Below are positions 1-10,495 of a DNA stretch of 64,000 nucleotides, in pieces. The position numbers and the translations under genes were made by a program. The stretch's first letter is position 1, and the number at the start of each line of letters is the position of its first letter. This DNA comes from Bordetella flabilis. GTDB taxonomy: Bacteria > Pseudomonadota > Gammaproteobacteria > Burkholderiales > Burkholderiaceae_B. The DNA lies in assembly GCF_001676725.1 (NCBI RefSeq), contig NZ_CP016172.1:4588001-4652000 (forward strand), in the 5' to 3' direction. The notes beneath the pieces are model-generated. The model saw only the letters and a program-made list of their open reading frames with translations, searched no databases and had not been told where the DNA came from.

Positions 1-1232
<1,232 letters not shown>

Positions 1233-1290
1233 GATGGATTACCTTGAGAGTTCGATTTATTCGTGGATGGTGAAAAAACTCGGATAACGG

Positions 1291-1320
1291 ATAAGTGGGG
1301 CTGCCGTCAGGGTTTTCAAG
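1291..1320 (-). promoter_or_regulatory. Sigma-32 (RpoH) heat-shock promoter of dnaK
   Basis: On the minus strand a perfect -35 CTTGAAA (1320-1314) is followed by 13 bases and CCCCACTTAT (1300-1291), against the RpoH consensus CTTGAAA-N13/15-CCCCATNT. It lies in the gap between the stop of the thioredoxin-like gene (1328) and the dnaK start (1232). This is the arrangement expected for an independent dnaK heat-shock transcript. Confidence 0.8.
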
Positions 1321-1327
1321 CCCGGAT

Positions 1328-1714
1328 TCACGCCGGGGCAGCCCGCAGCCGGACAACGGCTTCGGAAAACTGGGGCAGTCCCGGCCAGCCGGTGATGCGC
1401 CCCAGCCGCTTGCCGGCCCGATACATGATGAAGGTCGGCACCCCATGCAGGGCGAAACGCCGCCCCAGCGCCACATCCGCGTAAACGTTGGCCTCGAACC
1501 AGGTGAGGTCCAGGGCCAGCAACGCATCCTTGTGCAGCAGCGCGGTCTGCTTGAACACATTGCAGTTGTAGCAGTCGTTGCCCCACAGGAATACGCAGCG
1601 CAGGTCGTCGCCGGGCGCCTGCACCACGTCCCGGTCGAAAGCCTCGCTATCGACGGGCCGCATGCGGAACAGCTCGAAGACCTGCGCGGGATCGAAAGCC
1701 TGGGGGGTCGCCAC
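1328..1714 (-). CDS. Thioredoxin-family protein with CYNC active site
   Basis: Small (128 aa) cytosolic thioredoxin-fold protein; no signal peptide or membrane segment is visible. The redox motif is WGNDCYNC (Cys48, Cys51), where thioredoxin has WCGPC. The cis-proline loop is present as HGVPTFIMYRAG (Pro93), followed by the usual RITGWPG segment. It starts 12 bases after grpE ends, so it is probably co-transcribed with grpE under the sigma-32 promoter at 2392, and it ends just before the dnaK promoter. The position suggests thiol-disulfide or redox-linked folding work during heat stress (inference). The CxxC dipeptide Tyr-Asn is unusual, so its redox potential and partners cannot be deduced. 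Confidence 0.85.
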   Translation of the reverse strand: MATPQAFDPAQVFELFRMRPVDSEAFDRDVVQAPGDDLRCVFLWGNDCYNCNVFKQTALLHKDALLALDLTWFEANVYADVALGRRFALHGVPTFIMYRAGKRLGRITGWPGLPQFSEAVVRLRAAPA

Positions 1715-1726
1715 GATGCGCTCCGG

Positions 1727-2326
1727 TCAGCCCTGGCCCGCCGAGACCGTCACCAGCGCCGGACGCAGCACGCGATCGGCGATCAGGTAGCCCTTCTGCA
1801 GGGTCTGGACCACCGTATTGGCAGGGTGCTCCGACGGTACCGACGATATGGCCTGGTGCTGGTGCGGGTCGAATTTGGCGCCGACGGCCGGGGCGATTTC
1901 CATCAGCCGGTTCCGCTCGAATGCGGCGCTGAGCTGCTTGAGCGTGGCTTCCACACCGGTGCGCAGGGCTTCCGCGGTCTGGTCCTGCTGAGCCAGGGCG
2001 GCTTCCAGGCTGTCCTTGACCGGCACCAGGCTTTCCGCGAATGACTCGATGCCAAACTTGTGCGCCTTGGAAACGTCTTCCTGTGCGCGCCGGCGGACAT
2101 TTTCGGCGTCGGCGCGGGTGCGCAGCAGCAGGTCGTAGTGCTCATCCGCCCTGGCCTGGGCCGCTTGCAGTTGGGCACGCAGCTCCGCGATCGGGTCCTG
2201 GGGCGTGTTGCCCCCCTGCCCCGGGTCGCCAGGCGCGGCGGACTCCGGTGCCGGGGTAGCGTCGGCGGGCTGGGCGACCGCGTCGGTATCGGGCCTTTTC
2301 TCGGCAGGCTCGTTCTGTGCCGTCAT
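1727..2326 (-). CDS. grpE: Nucleotide exchange factor GrpE
   Basis: GrpE dimer releases ADP from DnaK. The 199-residue protein has a disordered acidic/proline-rich N-terminus (residues 1-50). A long helical region follows ([35 protein letters not shown] in two stretches), then the beta domain with [14 protein letters not shown] and the C-terminal [24 protein letters not shown]. The ATG at 2326 is chosen because GGAGGAAA lies just upstream; a start 20 codons earlier would fall inside the sigma-32 promoter. It is followed after 12 bases by the thioredoxin-like gene. Confidence 0.97.
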   Translation of the reverse strand: MTAQNEPAEKRPDTDAVAQPADATPAPESAAPGDPGQGGNTPQDPIAELRAQLQAAQARADEHYDLLLRTRADAENVRRRAQEDVSKAHKFGIESFAESLVPVKDSLEAALAQQDQTAEALRTGVEATLKQLSAAFERNRLMEIAPAVGAKFDPHQHQAISSVPSEHPANTVVQTLQKGYLIADRVLRPALVTVSAGQG

Positions 2327-2365
2327 GGACTTTCCTCCAGGTAAACGAATACGTTCGCGATCGAC

Positions 2366-2392
2366 TATGGGGACCAATGCCCCCATTTCAAG
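2366..2392 (-). promoter_or_regulatory. Sigma-32 (RpoH) heat-shock promoter of grpE
   Basis: Minus strand: CTTGAAA (2392-2386), a 13-base spacer, then CCCCATA (2372-2366). This is a near-perfect RpoH promoter. The predicted start of transcription is about 2358, roughly 30 bases before the grpE ATG. It separates grpE from the upstream hrcA-hemH pair. Confidence 0.85.
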
Positions 2393-2474
2393 GCGGGTTT
2401 ATCAAAGGGGGCCAAAAAAAACGCGAACGGGACGCCACGCGCCCCGCTCCACCCGTCTGCCCAGGGCGGCCGCG

Positions 2475-3557
2475 TCAGGGCTGGGTCGGCCAGCCCTGCA
2501 GGTTGCGCTGCACCATATCGGTGAGCGCCGCGACCCATGCCGGGTCGTCGTTCACCGCCGGGATATAGCGCAGGCGGCGGCCGCCGGCGCCGACGAAGGC
2601 ATCGCGGCACTCCACCTGGATTTCCTCCAGCGTCTCCAGGCAATCGGCGACGAAGCCCGGACACACCACGTCGACCTCCGTGACGCCGTCCCGTGCCATC
2701 TCCATCAGGGTCGGGGCGGTATACGGCTCCAGCCAGCGAGCCGTCCCGAACCGGCTTTGGAAGGTCACTTGCGCCTGCTCCGGCATCAAGCCCAGGCGTT
2801 CGCGCAGCAGGCGGCCGGTGCGCAGGCAATCCTGGTAATAAGGATCGCCCAGCTCCACCGAATAGCGCGGCAGGCCGTGGAAGCTCATGACCAGCTTCTG
2901 GGGGCGTCCGTGATCGCGCCAATATCCCTCGATACGGCCAACCACGGCTTCCAGATAGCCGCGGTCGTCATGAAAGCGCTTGATAAAGCGCAACTCGGGC
3001 TGGTCGCGCAGGCGCGCGGCATGGCGCGTCACCGCGTCCACGGCCGTTGCGGTGGTGCTGGCCGCGTACTGGGGGTACATCGGCACCACCAGAATACGTT
3101 CGCAGCCCCGGCCGCGCAGCTCCGCCAGGGCACTGGACACCGACGGCGAACCGTAGCGCATGCCCAGCGCGACCTCGACGTGAATCCCGCGCTGATCCAG
3201 CGTCTGCGCCAGGCCTTCGGCCTGGCGCCTGCTATAGACCATGAGCGGAGAACCTTCGTCCATCCAGATGTCGCGGTAGCGCGGCACCAGCTTCTTCGGA
3301 CGCAGGGTCAGGATAAGCCCATGCAGGATAGGCCACCACAGATACCGCGGGATCTCAATGACGCGGGGGTCGGAGAGGAACTCGCCCAGATAGCGGCGGA
3401 TCTCCGTGCGGGTGGGCGCGCGCGGGGTGCCCAGATTGACCAACAGCACACCGGTCTTCCCGGGCCCGGAGGGCGGTTGCTCGGCGAAAGGATCGCCGCG
3501 CTCCGGTTCAGGAAGGAAACGCTCGGGCCATATATATTTGAACGCACGCAGGAACAC
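2475..3557 (-). CDS. hemH: Ferrochelatase HemH
   Basis: Last step of haem synthesis: inserts Fe2+ into protoporphyrin IX. The 360-residue protein shows VLLVNLGTPRAPT near residue 40, the ferrochelatase signature region KLVMSFHGLPRYS with the catalytic His near residue 225, and VCPGFVADCLETLEEI near the C-terminus. The start is GTG at 3557, preceded by GCGAGG; no ATG fits the conserved N-terminal MFLRAFKYIWPERF. It follows hrcA by 48 bases in the same direction. Length is usual for proteobacterial HemH. No C-terminal Fe-S cluster cysteine pattern was noted. Confidence 0.96.
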   Translation of the reverse strand: MFLRAFKYIWPERFLPEPERGDPFAEQPPSGPGKTGVLLVNLGTPRAPTRTEIRRYLGEFLSDPRVIEIPRYLWWPILHGLILTLRPKKLVPRYRDIWMDEGSPLMVYSRRQAEGLAQTLDQRGIHVEVALGMRYGSPSVSSALAELRGRGCERILVVPMYPQYAASTTATAVDAVTRHAARLRDQPELRFIKRFHDDRGYLEAVVGRIEGYWRDHGRPQKLVMSFHGLPRYSVELGDPYYQDCLRTGRLLRERLGLMPEQAQVTFQSRFGTARWLEPYTAPTLMEMARDGVTEVDVVCPGFVADCLETLEEIQVECRDAFVGAGGRRLRYIPAVNDDPAWVAALTDMVQRNLQGWPTQP

Positions 3558-3605
3558 GCAATACCTCGCCAGCCGTCTGGGCCCCCCGACGGGCCGCCCC
3601 GGATA

Positions 3606-4610
3606 TTAATGGTTATGACTCAAGGCGTTCGACAGCAGGCGGGCCGTAATGTCGACGATGGGAATGACGCGCTCGTAGGACATGCGCGTGGGGCCGATGA
3701 CGCCCAGCGTGCCGACCACCTTGCCGTCCACGCCATACGGCGCCGTGATGACCGACACTTCTTCGAGCGGCAGCAGTTGGGAGTCGCCGCCGATATAGAT
3801 CTGCACGCCCTGCGCCCGGCTGGATACGTCGAGCAGCTGCAGCAGGTCCGTTTTCTTTTCGAACAGGGAAAACATCCTGCGCAGCCTGTCCATATCGGAG
3901 GCGATGTCCGTCACGTCGAGCAGCTTGCGTTCGCCGGAGATCACGACGGAATCGGTATCCTCCGCCGCTTCCGTACCCGCCTCCACCGCCGCCTGCATCA
4001 GGCGCGAAATATCGTCGCGCAACTGGGCGAGCTCGGTGGCCAGGGTGCGGCGCACCGCGTCGAAGGACTTGCCGGCGAAGTGGACGTTGAAAAAGTTCGC
4101 CGCTTCCACCAGTTCATGTTCGGCATAGTCCCGCTGCACGAACAGGATGCGGTTCTGGACGTCGCCATCGGGCGTGACGATGATGAGCAGTACACGACGG
4201 TCGGAAAGACGGATGAACTCGACCTGCCGGAAAACCTGCGCCCGCTTGGGCGTCAGCACGACGCCGGCGAACTGGGTCAGGTTGGACAGCAGGGCCGCCG
4301 CTGCGTTGACCGCGCGCGCCGGCTCCGCGGCCGGCAGGCTTTCGCCGATATGCGAGGCCTGCATGTCATAGTTCTGCACGGCCAGCAGGGAGTCGACGAA
4401 AAGACGGTAACCCCGCGGGGTCGGGATGCGGCCGGCCGAGGTATGCGGGCTATGGATGAGGCCCGACTCCTCCAGGTCCGCCATCACATTCCGTATGGTG
4501 GCCGGCGAAAGATCGAACACTTTGGAAAGCGTGCGCGAGCCGACCGGCTGGCCGTCGGCGATATAGCGTTCAATCAACGCCTTCAGTAATGCGCGTGCGC
4601 GGTCGTCCAT
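3606..4610 (-). CDS. hrcA: Heat-inducible transcription repressor HrcA
   Basis: Repressor of CIRCE-controlled chaperone genes (usually groESL), whose folding depends on GroEL. The 334 residues open with a winged helix, [20 protein letters not shown] then [20 protein letters not shown], followed by [20 protein letters not shown]. The GAF-like core includes [20 protein letters not shown] close to the end. No CIRCE element (TTAGCACTC-N9-GAGTGCTAA) is visible next to grpE, dnaK or hrcA itself. Its targets therefore lie outside this window, and the local chaperones look purely sigma-32 dependent. It is divergent from nadK. Confidence 0.97.
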   Translation of the reverse strand: MDDRARALLKALIERYIADGQPVGSRTLSKVFDLSPATIRNVMADLEESGLIHSPHTSAGRIPTPRGYRLFVDSLLAVQNYDMQASHIGESLPAAEPARAVNAAAALLSNLTQFAGVVLTPKRAQVFRQVEFIRLSDRRVLLIIVTPDGDVQNRILFVQRDYAEHELVEAANFFNVHFAGKSFDAVRRTLATELAQLRDDISRLMQAAVEAGTEAAEDTDSVVISGERKLLDVTDIASDMDRLRRMFSLFEKKTDLLQLLDVSSRAQGVQIYIGGDSQLLPLEEVSVITAPYGVDGKVVGTLGVIGPTRMSYERVIPIVDITARLLSNALSHNH

Positions 4611-4728
4611 GTCGCTATTCTATGGAATCTTTTTGCAACGGTGCCAATTTTGTCCCGCAAAGACAAATATGGCCCCATATAATCGTTCAATCCTAGCTCA
4701 AACTTCAAACGGACGCCCGCCGCCAGCC

Positions 4729-5628
4729 ATGCACTTTCCGACCGTCGCCCTCATCGGCAGGCACCAGGATACCGGCCTGGACGCGCCGCTGCGCGTCCTG
4801 GCCCGGATGCTGACAGAGGCCGGCCGTGCCGTGCTTATCGAAGCCGACACCTCGCACAACACCGGTTTGACGGAATTTCCCGTCGCCAGCCTGGAGGACA
4901 TCGCGCGCCAGGCCAGCCTGGCCGTCGTCATGGGCGGCGACGGCACCATGTTGGGCGCGGCGCGATACCTGGCGCCGCATGGCGTCCCGCTCGTCGGGGT
5001 GAACCACGGGCGCCTGGGGTTCATCACGGATATTCCGCTGCAGGACGCCAGGAATGCGCTGGGTCGCGTACTGGAAGGCAACTTCAAGGCGGAAGACCGG
5101 ATGCTGCTGGAAGGCAGTATCTGGCGCGGCGACCAGCAGATGTACTCGGCGTCCGCGCTGAACGACGTGGTCCTGAACCGCGCCGGACGCGGCGGCATGA
5201 TCGAAGTCCGCGTCGAACTGGATGGCGTCTTCATGTACACCCAGCGTGCCGACGGCCTGATCGTCGCCACGCCGACCGGCTCGACCGCCTATGCCCTGTC
5301 GGCGAATGGCCCCATCCTGCATCCCGGCATCACGGCCATGGTTCTGGTGCCGGTTGCGCCGCAAACCCTGTCGAACCGGCCCATCGTCATTCCCGACAAT
5401 GGAGAACTGACGATGACGCTGATCGGCATGGGGCGGGTGGAGCACGGTGCGTCCTGCCACTTCGACATGCAGACGTGGTCGGACCTGCAGCCGGGGGACC
5501 GCATCGTTGTCCGCCGCGCCCCGCACACCATCCGCTTCCTGCATCCCGAAGGCTATAGCTTCTTCACGACCCTGCGCCACAAGCTCCATTGGAACCTGAT
5601 GCCGCAGGCCAGCGATTCCGGAGAATGA
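4729..5628 (+). CDS. nadK: NAD kinase
   Basis: Phosphorylates NAD to NADP with ATP; cytosolic. The 299-residue protein has the family motif VVMGGDGTMLGAARYL, then PLVGVNHGRLGFITDI and the second nucleotide motif DGLIVATPTGSTAYALSANG. The ATG at 4729 (MHFPTVALIGRHQDTG) matches the usual N-terminus; the frame is open 40 codons further up, but that stretch is the divergent promoter region with hrcA. A perfect -10 TATAAT is at 4678-4683 without a good -35. It is followed after 7 bases by recN, a widespread proteobacterial pairing. Confidence 0.97.
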   Translation: MHFPTVALIGRHQDTGLDAPLRVLARMLTEAGRAVLIEADTSHNTGLTEFPVASLEDIARQASLAVVMGGDGTMLGAARYLAPHGVPLVGVNHGRLGFITDIPLQDARNALGRVLEGNFKAEDRMLLEGSIWRGDQQMYSASALNDVVLNRAGRGGMIEVRVELDGVFMYTQRADGLIVATPTGSTAYALSANGPILHPGITAMVLVPVAPQTLSNRPIVIPDNGELTMTLIGMGRVEHGASCHFDMQTWSDLQPGDRIVVRRAPHTIRFLHPEGYSFFTTLRHKLHWNLMPQASDSGE

Positions 5629-5635
5629 CCCGCAC

Positions 5636-7279
5636 ATGCTCCGCACGTTGCACATCCGGGATTTCGTCATCGTGGAAAAGGCCGATATCCATTTCGGTCC
5701 CGGCTTCACGGTCTTCTCCGGCGAAACCGGCGCCGGAAAATCCATCCTGATCGATGCGCTGGCCCTGACGCTTGGCGAACGCGCCGACGCCGGGGTACTG
5801 CGCGAAGGCGCGACGCGCGCCGACATCAGCGCGGTCTTCGATACGCCGGACGAGCTGCGGCCGTGGCTGGCCGAACGCGAGATCGACGCCGAAGACGAGC
5901 TCGTCCTGCGCCGCGTGGTGGATCCCCAGGGCCGCAGCCGCGCCTTCATCAACGGCGTACCCGCCACCATCGCGCAATTGCGCGAGCTGGGCGACAGCCT
6001 GGTGGATATCCATGGGCAGCATGCGCATCAAAGCCTGCTGCGGCCGGACGCCCAGCGCGATATGGTCGATGCGCATGGCGGACACGGCGAACTGCGCCAG
6101 GTCGTGGGCCAGGCGTGGAAACGGTGGCGGCAGGTCGCCAGGCAGCTGGAGACGGCGGAACGCGATAGCGCGACGCTGGAAACGGAGCGCGAGCGCCTGC
6201 AATGGCAGGCCGACGAACTCGACAAGGTCGACCCGCGCCCCGGCGAATGGGACACCTTGCAGAAGGAGCATACCCGGCTGGCCCATGCCCAATCCCTGCT
6301 CGACGGCGCATCGCGCACGCTGGAAGCGCTGGACGGCGACGACGACTCCGCGCACAGCCGCGTGGTGGCGGCCGTGCACATGATGGAGCAGCTGAAGCGG
6401 CACGATCCGGCACTGCAGGGCGTGTGCGATGAACTGGAGTCGGCCCGCATCGCCATCGCCGAAGCGGTATCCGACCTGAACAATTACGTCAGCCGCGTGG
6501 AGCTGGACCCGGCGCGGCTGGCACAGGCCGAGGAAAGGCTGGGCGCCATCTTCGACCTGGCGCGCAAGTTCAAGGCCGAGCCGGATGCCTTGCCCGCGTT
6601 GCGTGAATCGCTGCACGCGCAGTTAGCCGACATGGCTGCCGCTTCGGACATCGATGCCCTGCGCGCCCAGGCGCAAGCGGCCCAGGCCGACTACGCCAAG
6701 GCGGCCGCCAAGCTGTCCACGGCGCGGCGCAAGACCGCCAAGGAGCTGGGCAAGCTGGTCACGGAAGCCATGCAGGCGCTGGCCATGCAAGGGGGCCGTT
6801 TCGAGGTCGCCGTGGAAAATGCCGCGCCATCCGCCCATGGCGACGACGCGGTCGAATTCCTGGTGGCGGGGCATGCGGGCACCTCGCCCCGTCCCCTGGG
6901 CAAGGTTGCCTCCGGCGGCGAACTATCGCGTATCTCGCTTGCGCTGTCGGTCATCGCGAGCCGCGCCGCGCGCGTCCCGACGCTGATCTTCGACGAAGTG
7001 GATAGCGGCGTGGGCGGCGCGGTGGCCGAGGTCGTCGGCCGCCTGCTGGGCGAGCTGGGCCAGCGGCACCAGGTCTTGTGCGTCACGCACCTGCCGCAGG
7101 TGGCCGCCCGGGGCGGCGCGCATTACCAGGTCAGCAAGGCGGAAAAAAGCGGCACCACGCATTCGCGCATCGTCGAGCTTGACGAGGACGCGCGCGTGGA
7201 GGAAATCGCCAGGATGCTGGGCGGCATCAAGATCACCGCGACGACGCGCCAGCACGCCCGCGAAATGCTCGGCGCCTGA
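5636..7279 (+). CDS. recN: DNA repair protein RecN
   Basis: SMC-like ATPase that works at double-strand breaks in recombinational repair. The 547 residues have an N-terminal Walker A FSGETGAGKSILIDAL (about residues 28-43), a central coiled-coil region (about 160-380, rich in E/R/Q/A heptads), then the signature KVASGGELSRISLALSVI, Walker B TLIFDEVDSGVGG, and the His loop VLCVTHLPQVAARG. It is probably translated from the nadK transcript. It converges on fur; the GC-rich gap contains a GCGGCC/GGCCGC hairpin without a T-tract. Confidence 0.97.
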   Translation: MLRTLHIRDFVIVEKADIHFGPGFTVFSGETGAGKSILIDALALTLGERADAGVLREGATRADISAVFDTPDELRPWLAEREIDAEDELVLRRVVDPQGRSRAFINGVPATIAQLRELGDSLVDIHGQHAHQSLLRPDAQRDMVDAHGGHGELRQVVGQAWKRWRQVARQLETAERDSATLETERERLQWQADELDKVDPRPGEWDTLQKEHTRLAHAQSLLDGASRTLEALDGDDDSAHSRVVAAVHMMEQLKRHDPALQGVCDELESARIAIAEAVSDLNNYVSRVELDPARLAQAEERLGAIFDLARKFKAEPDALPALRESLHAQLADMAAASDIDALRAQAQAAQADYAKAAAKLSTARRKTAKELGKLVTEAMQALAMQGGRFEVAVENAAPSAHGDDAVEFLVAGHAGTSPRPLGKVASGGELSRISLALSVIASRAARVPTLIFDEVDSGVGGAVAEVVGRLLGELGQRHQVLCVTHLPQVAARGGAHYQVSKAEKSGTTHSRIVELDEDARVEEIARMLGGIKITATTRQHAREMLGA

Positions 7280-7350
7280 CCGCTGGGCAGGCGTCGCGGC
7301 CACGGGGCCGCGCCGGCGCCCGGATCGCCGCCTATGGGACGGCGTTGCGT

Positions 7351-7767
7351 TCAACGCTTCGCGCAATCGCCGCAGGTCCCGTACAGCACCATGGCATGGC
7401 TTTCCAGCAGGAAGCCATTGTCCTTGGCGATCTTGTGCTGGCGCTTTTCGATGTCGACATCGTTGAATTCGACCACCTTGCCGCAATTGGTGCAGATCAG
7501 GTGGTCGTGGTGGTCGCCATCGTTCAATTCGAAGACGGCCTTGCCGGTATCGAACTGGCTGCGGGCAAGGATGCCCGCCTGCTCGAATTGCGTCAGGACG
7601 CGGTAGACGGTCGCCAGACCGATTTCGACGTTCTCGGCGATCAAGGCGCGATAGACGTCTTCCGCGCTAAGATGGCGCTGCTCCGCTTTACGGAAAATAT
7701 CCAGGATCTTCAGGCGCGGAAAGGTGGCCTTCAGACCCATGGTCTTCAGTTCGCTTTGATCGGTCAT
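7351..7767 (-). CDS. fur: Ferric uptake regulator Fur
   Basis: Fe2+-dependent repressor of iron uptake. The 138 residues are canonical: winged helix with [20 protein letters not shown] and [18 protein letters not shown], then the metal-binding run [19 protein letters not shown] (His/Cys ligands) and the C-terminal TCGDCAKR. Start at 7767 ([18 protein letters not shown]) fits the family; the frame is open 28 codons upstream but without conserved residues. It is divergent from bamE, as in many betaproteobacteria. A weak TGATAA-rich stretch lies at 7864-7882, but it is not a convincing Fur box. Confidence 0.97.
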   Translation of the reverse strand: MTDQSELKTMGLKATFPRLKILDIFRKAEQRHLSAEDVYRALIAENVEIGLATVYRVLTQFEQAGILARSQFDTGKAVFELNDGDHHDHLICTNCGKVVEFNDVDIEKRQHKIAKDNGFLLESHAMVLYGTCGDCAKR

Positions 7768-7917
7768 GGTATTTGGATTTTTCCCGCCGGTGGGCGGCAC
7801 AAGAAACGTACGGGACGGCCGCCGGCCCATGCCCCCGTGCCTTTTCACCAAGCGGAAATGACTTGATAAGCCTTTATGATAACGGTTTTGCCAGCATCCA
7901 TTTACGGGGGCCCGCTA

Positions 7918-8574
7918 GTGTCCAGGACTGCACGTTCAACATCCCGCCGCATGAAAGCGGTGCTTGCCATCGCGGCGATCAGCTTCGCGCTGGCGGGATG
8001 CTCCTCCGGGAAATGGGGATTCCCCTACAAGGCGCCTGTACAACAGGGCAACTGGATCACCAGCGAACAGGTCGCGCAACTGCGGCCCGGCATGACGCGC
8101 GAACAGGTGCGCTTCATTCTGGGAAGCCCCACGCTGACCAGCGTGCTGCATGCCGACCGCTGGGACTATCCCTACTATTTCAAGCCGGGCTACGGCAACG
8201 CGCAGGAGCGCAAGTTCACCGTCTGGTTCGAGAACGACAAGGTCGCGCGCTGGGACGGCGACCAGCAGCCCGATGTGCAGCCCTTCCAGCTCGCTGACGA
8301 ACAGGCCAAGGCCGCCGCCCGCGCCAAGACCGAGGCGAACAACGCGGCGGGCCAGAAGGCCGGCGCGATGCCGGCGGCAGGCACGTCCGGCGGTGGCCTT
8401 CCGGCCGGCGTGAGCGCGCCATCGGGCGGCGCCACCACCGGCAATACGCCGGCAGACCCGGCCCCCGCGGGCGGCGCGCCTGCCCAGGGCGCCTCGGCGA
8501 ATACGCCCAGCAGCGCCACGCCCACCGGTGCGCCCGGCACCATACCGGGCAGCCCTGCCCAGCCCATGCAATAA
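7918..8574 (+). CDS. bamE: Outer-membrane assembly lipoprotein BamE (SmpA/OmlA) with long C-terminal extension
   Basis: Accessory lipoprotein of the BAM complex, which folds beta-barrel proteins into the outer membrane. A GTG start at 7918 with GGGGG upstream gives a signal peptide ending in the lipobox LAGC (Cys about residue 28). An ATG at 7951 would leave a very short signal and no ribosome site. The SmpA/OmlA domain (about 35-125) has [40 protein letters not shown] and a beta hairpin ending [15 protein letters not shown]. After residue 130 comes about 85 residues of Ala/Gly/Pro/Ser-rich low-complexity sequence, which makes the protein 218 aa against about 110 in E. coli. Divergent from fur and upstream of dapB. 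Confidence 0.93.
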   Translation: MSRTARSTSRRMKAVLAIAAISFALAGCSSGKWGFPYKAPVQQGNWITSEQVAQLRPGMTREQVRFILGSPTLTSVLHADRWDYPYYFKPGYGNAQERKFTVWFENDKVARWDGDQQPDVQPFQLADEQAKAAARAKTEANNAAGQKAGAMPAAGTSGGGLPAGVSAPSGGATTGNTPADPAPAGGAPAQGASANTPSSATPTGAPGTIPGSPAQPMQ

Positions 8575-8591
8575 CCACTCAGGATCACCCC

Positions 8592-9383
8592 ATGCGCATC
8601 GCGATTGCCGGGGCGGGCGGCCGGATGGGCCGCATGCTCATCGACGCCGTCCTCAACCATCCCGACATGGCCCTGGCCGTGGCGCTGGACCGGTCGGGCA
8701 GCGACCAGCTGGGCCAGGACGCCGCGGCGTTCCTGGGCCGGGACAGCGGCATCCTCATTACCGACGACCTGGATGCGCTGGCCGGCGCGGATTGCCTGAT
8801 CGATTTCACCCGTGCCGAAGGAACACTGCGGCATCTGGCGGCTTGCGTGAAGCACCAGGTAAAGATGGTCATCGGCACCACGGGGCTGGACGATGCCGGC
8901 CGCGCCGCCATCGAACAGGCCTCGGGCCATATCGCGATCGTTTTCGCGCCCAACATGAGCGTGGGCGTGAACGCGACGCTCAAGCTGCTCGATATGGCCG
9001 CGCGCATCCTGAACTCCGGCTATGACGTCGAAGTGTTCGAGGCCCATCATCGCAACAAGGTGGACGCGCCTTCCGGGACCGCGCTGAAGATGGGTGAAAC
9101 CATCGCGCAGGCCTGGGGAGTGGACTTGCCGGACGTGGCGACATGGACGCGCCACGGAGATACCGGTGTGCGCGAACCGGGCACCATCGGTTTCTCCGTC
9201 GTGCGCGGCGGGGATATCGTGGGCGACCACACGGTGTATTTCTGCGGCATGGGCGAACGCATCGAGATCACGCACCGCAGCAGCAGCCGCGCGACGTATG
9301 CCCAGGGCAGCCTGCGCGCGGCCGGCTTCCTGCGCGACAAGGCCAGCGGCCTTTTCGATATGCAGGCGGTGTTGGGGCTCTAG
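8592..9383 (+). CDS. dapB: 4-hydroxy-tetrahydrodipicolinate reductase DapB
   Basis: NAD(P)H-dependent reduction in the diaminopimelate/lysine pathway. The 263 residues have the Rossmann motif [15 protein letters not shown] (residues 3-17), [19 protein letters not shown], and the catalytic signature [20 protein letters not shown] with the His-His-x-x-Lys arrangement. The C-terminus ends FDMQAVLGL. It starts 17 bases after bamE and converges on murB with only 7 bases between stops. Confidence 0.97.
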   Translation: MRIAIAGAGGRMGRMLIDAVLNHPDMALAVALDRSGSDQLGQDAAAFLGRDSGILITDDLDALAGADCLIDFTRAEGTLRHLAACVKHQVKMVIGTTGLDDAGRAAIEQASGHIAIVFAPNMSVGVNATLKLLDMAARILNSGYDVEVFEAHHRNKVDAPSGTALKMGETIAQAWGVDLPDVATWTRHGDTGVREPGTIGFSVVRGGDIVGDHTVYFCGMGERIEITHRSSSRATYAQGSLRAAGFLRDKASGLFDMQAVLGL

Positions 9384-9390
9384 GAAGCGG

Positions 9391-10440
9391 CTAAGGCAAT
9401 ACGGGCTCGCGATCCAGGTCGACCCCGAAGCGCGCCTGGACGTCGGCGCGTATGGCATCGGCCAGGGCCAGGATATCGGCAGCCCGGGCCCCGCCCCTGT
9501 TCACCAGCACCAGCGCCTGGCGGTCGTGCACGCCCGCGGCGCCCATCGCGCGCCCTTTCCAGCCGCATTGGTCGATCAGCCAGCCGGCGGCAAGCTTGAA
9601 GCGGCCATCCGCCTGCGGGTAGGACACCAGGCCCGGATAACGCTGCTTGAGCGAGGCATGGCGACTTGCGTCGACGATGGGGTTCTTGAAGAAACTCCCC
9701 GCGTTGCCGACGACTGCCGGGTCCGGCAGCTTCTGGCGCCGGATCGCGCAAACGGCATCGAATATGGCGCGCGCGGATACCGCTTCGCCGCCCGCGAGCC
9801 CGGCATGGTGCGCGAGGTCGGGATATTCGAGGACGGGGCGCCAGGGCCGGGGCAACGCGAAGCGGACAGCGACGATCAGCCAGCGGCCTGGATCATCGTG
9901 CTTGAAGCGACTGTCGCGATAGGCAAACCGGCAGTCTGCCGCGGACAGCTCCACGCTCGCGCCGCGCACGATGTCCCACGCCGTCAGTCCCAGGAAACGC
10001 TGGTCCAGCTCGACACCATAGGCGCCGATGTTCTGCACCGGCGCCGCGCCCACCGTGCCGGGAATCAAAGCCAGGTTTTCCAGGCCATCCCAGGCCTGGC
10101 GCAGGCAGGTCGCGACGAAGCCATGCCAGCTCTCGCCCCCGCCGGCCTCGACGATCCACGCGTCGGCGCGCGCTTCCAGCAGGCGGATACCGGGGATGCA
10201 CATGTGCACCACCAGGCCGTCCACCGTGGATGGCAGCACGACGTTGCTGCCGCCCCCCAGCACGAACACACGGGAATAGCGTTTGACCAGCGCGGACAGG
10301 CTGTCCAACTGCGCAAGGGAAGTCACGCGCACATAGGCCGGAGCCATGGCGGCCAGGCCGAAGGTATTCAGGGAGGTCAGGTCCGCCGGCATTGGCGTAA
10401 GTGTGTCGGCGTCTGGGCAAGACGCCGGAGGATTTGACAT
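9391..10440 (-). CDS. murB: UDP-N-acetylenolpyruvoylglucosamine reductase MurB (type I)
   Basis: FAD- and NADPH-dependent step giving UDP-N-acetylmuramate for peptidoglycan. Motifs: [19 protein letters not shown] (FAD binding), [22 protein letters not shown], and the catalytic-Ser segment [14 protein letters not shown]. The length of 349 aa and the YRDS loop match the E. coli-type enzyme. Two starts are possible: ATG at 10440 or ATG at 10392, which leaves 8 residues before NTFG. The first overlaps the -35 of the tRNA-Gly promoter on the other strand, and neither has a good ribosome site. Confidence 0.95.
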   Translation of the reverse strand: MSNPPASCPDADTLTPMPADLTSLNTFGLAAMAPAYVRVTSLAQLDSLSALVKRYSRVFVLGGGSNVVLPSTVDGLVVHMCIPGIRLLEARADAWIVEAGGGESWHGFVATCLRQAWDGLENLALIPGTVGAAPVQNIGAYGVELDQRFLGLTAWDIVRGASVELSAADCRFAYRDSRFKHDDPGRWLIVAVRFALPRPWRPVLEYPDLAHHAGLAGGEAVSARAIFDAVCAIRRQKLPDPAVVGNAGSFFKNPIVDASRHASLKQRYPGLVSYPQADGRFKLAAGWLIDQCGWKGRAMGAAGVHDRQALVLVNRGGARAADILALADAIRADVQARFGVDLDREPVLP

Positions 10441-10462
10441 TGTATTTGGCAGCCGATATAGT
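10434..10462 (+). promoter_or_regulatory. Promoter of tRNA-Gly, overlapping the murB start
   Basis: Perfect -35 TTGACA (10434-10439), 17-base spacer, -10 TATAGT (10457-10462). Predicted start is about 10469, giving a 27-base leader to the tRNA. The last bases of the -35 are the complement of the murB ATG at 10440. Confidence 0.75.
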
Positions 10463-10495
10463 TTCGTTCTTCGCTGATTTTACGCGAACACCCAA

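Noticed and set aside
2205..4589. 794-codon plus-strand frame
   Set aside because: It runs antisense through grpE, hemH and hrcA, has no domain and no ribosome site.
1233..4728. CIRCE element for HrcA
   Set aside because: No TTAGCACTC-N9-GAGTGCTAA or close relative was found near grpE, dnaK or hrcA.
7768..7917. Fur box between fur and bamE
   Set aside because: Only two TGATAA hexamers without the 19-base dyad arrangement.
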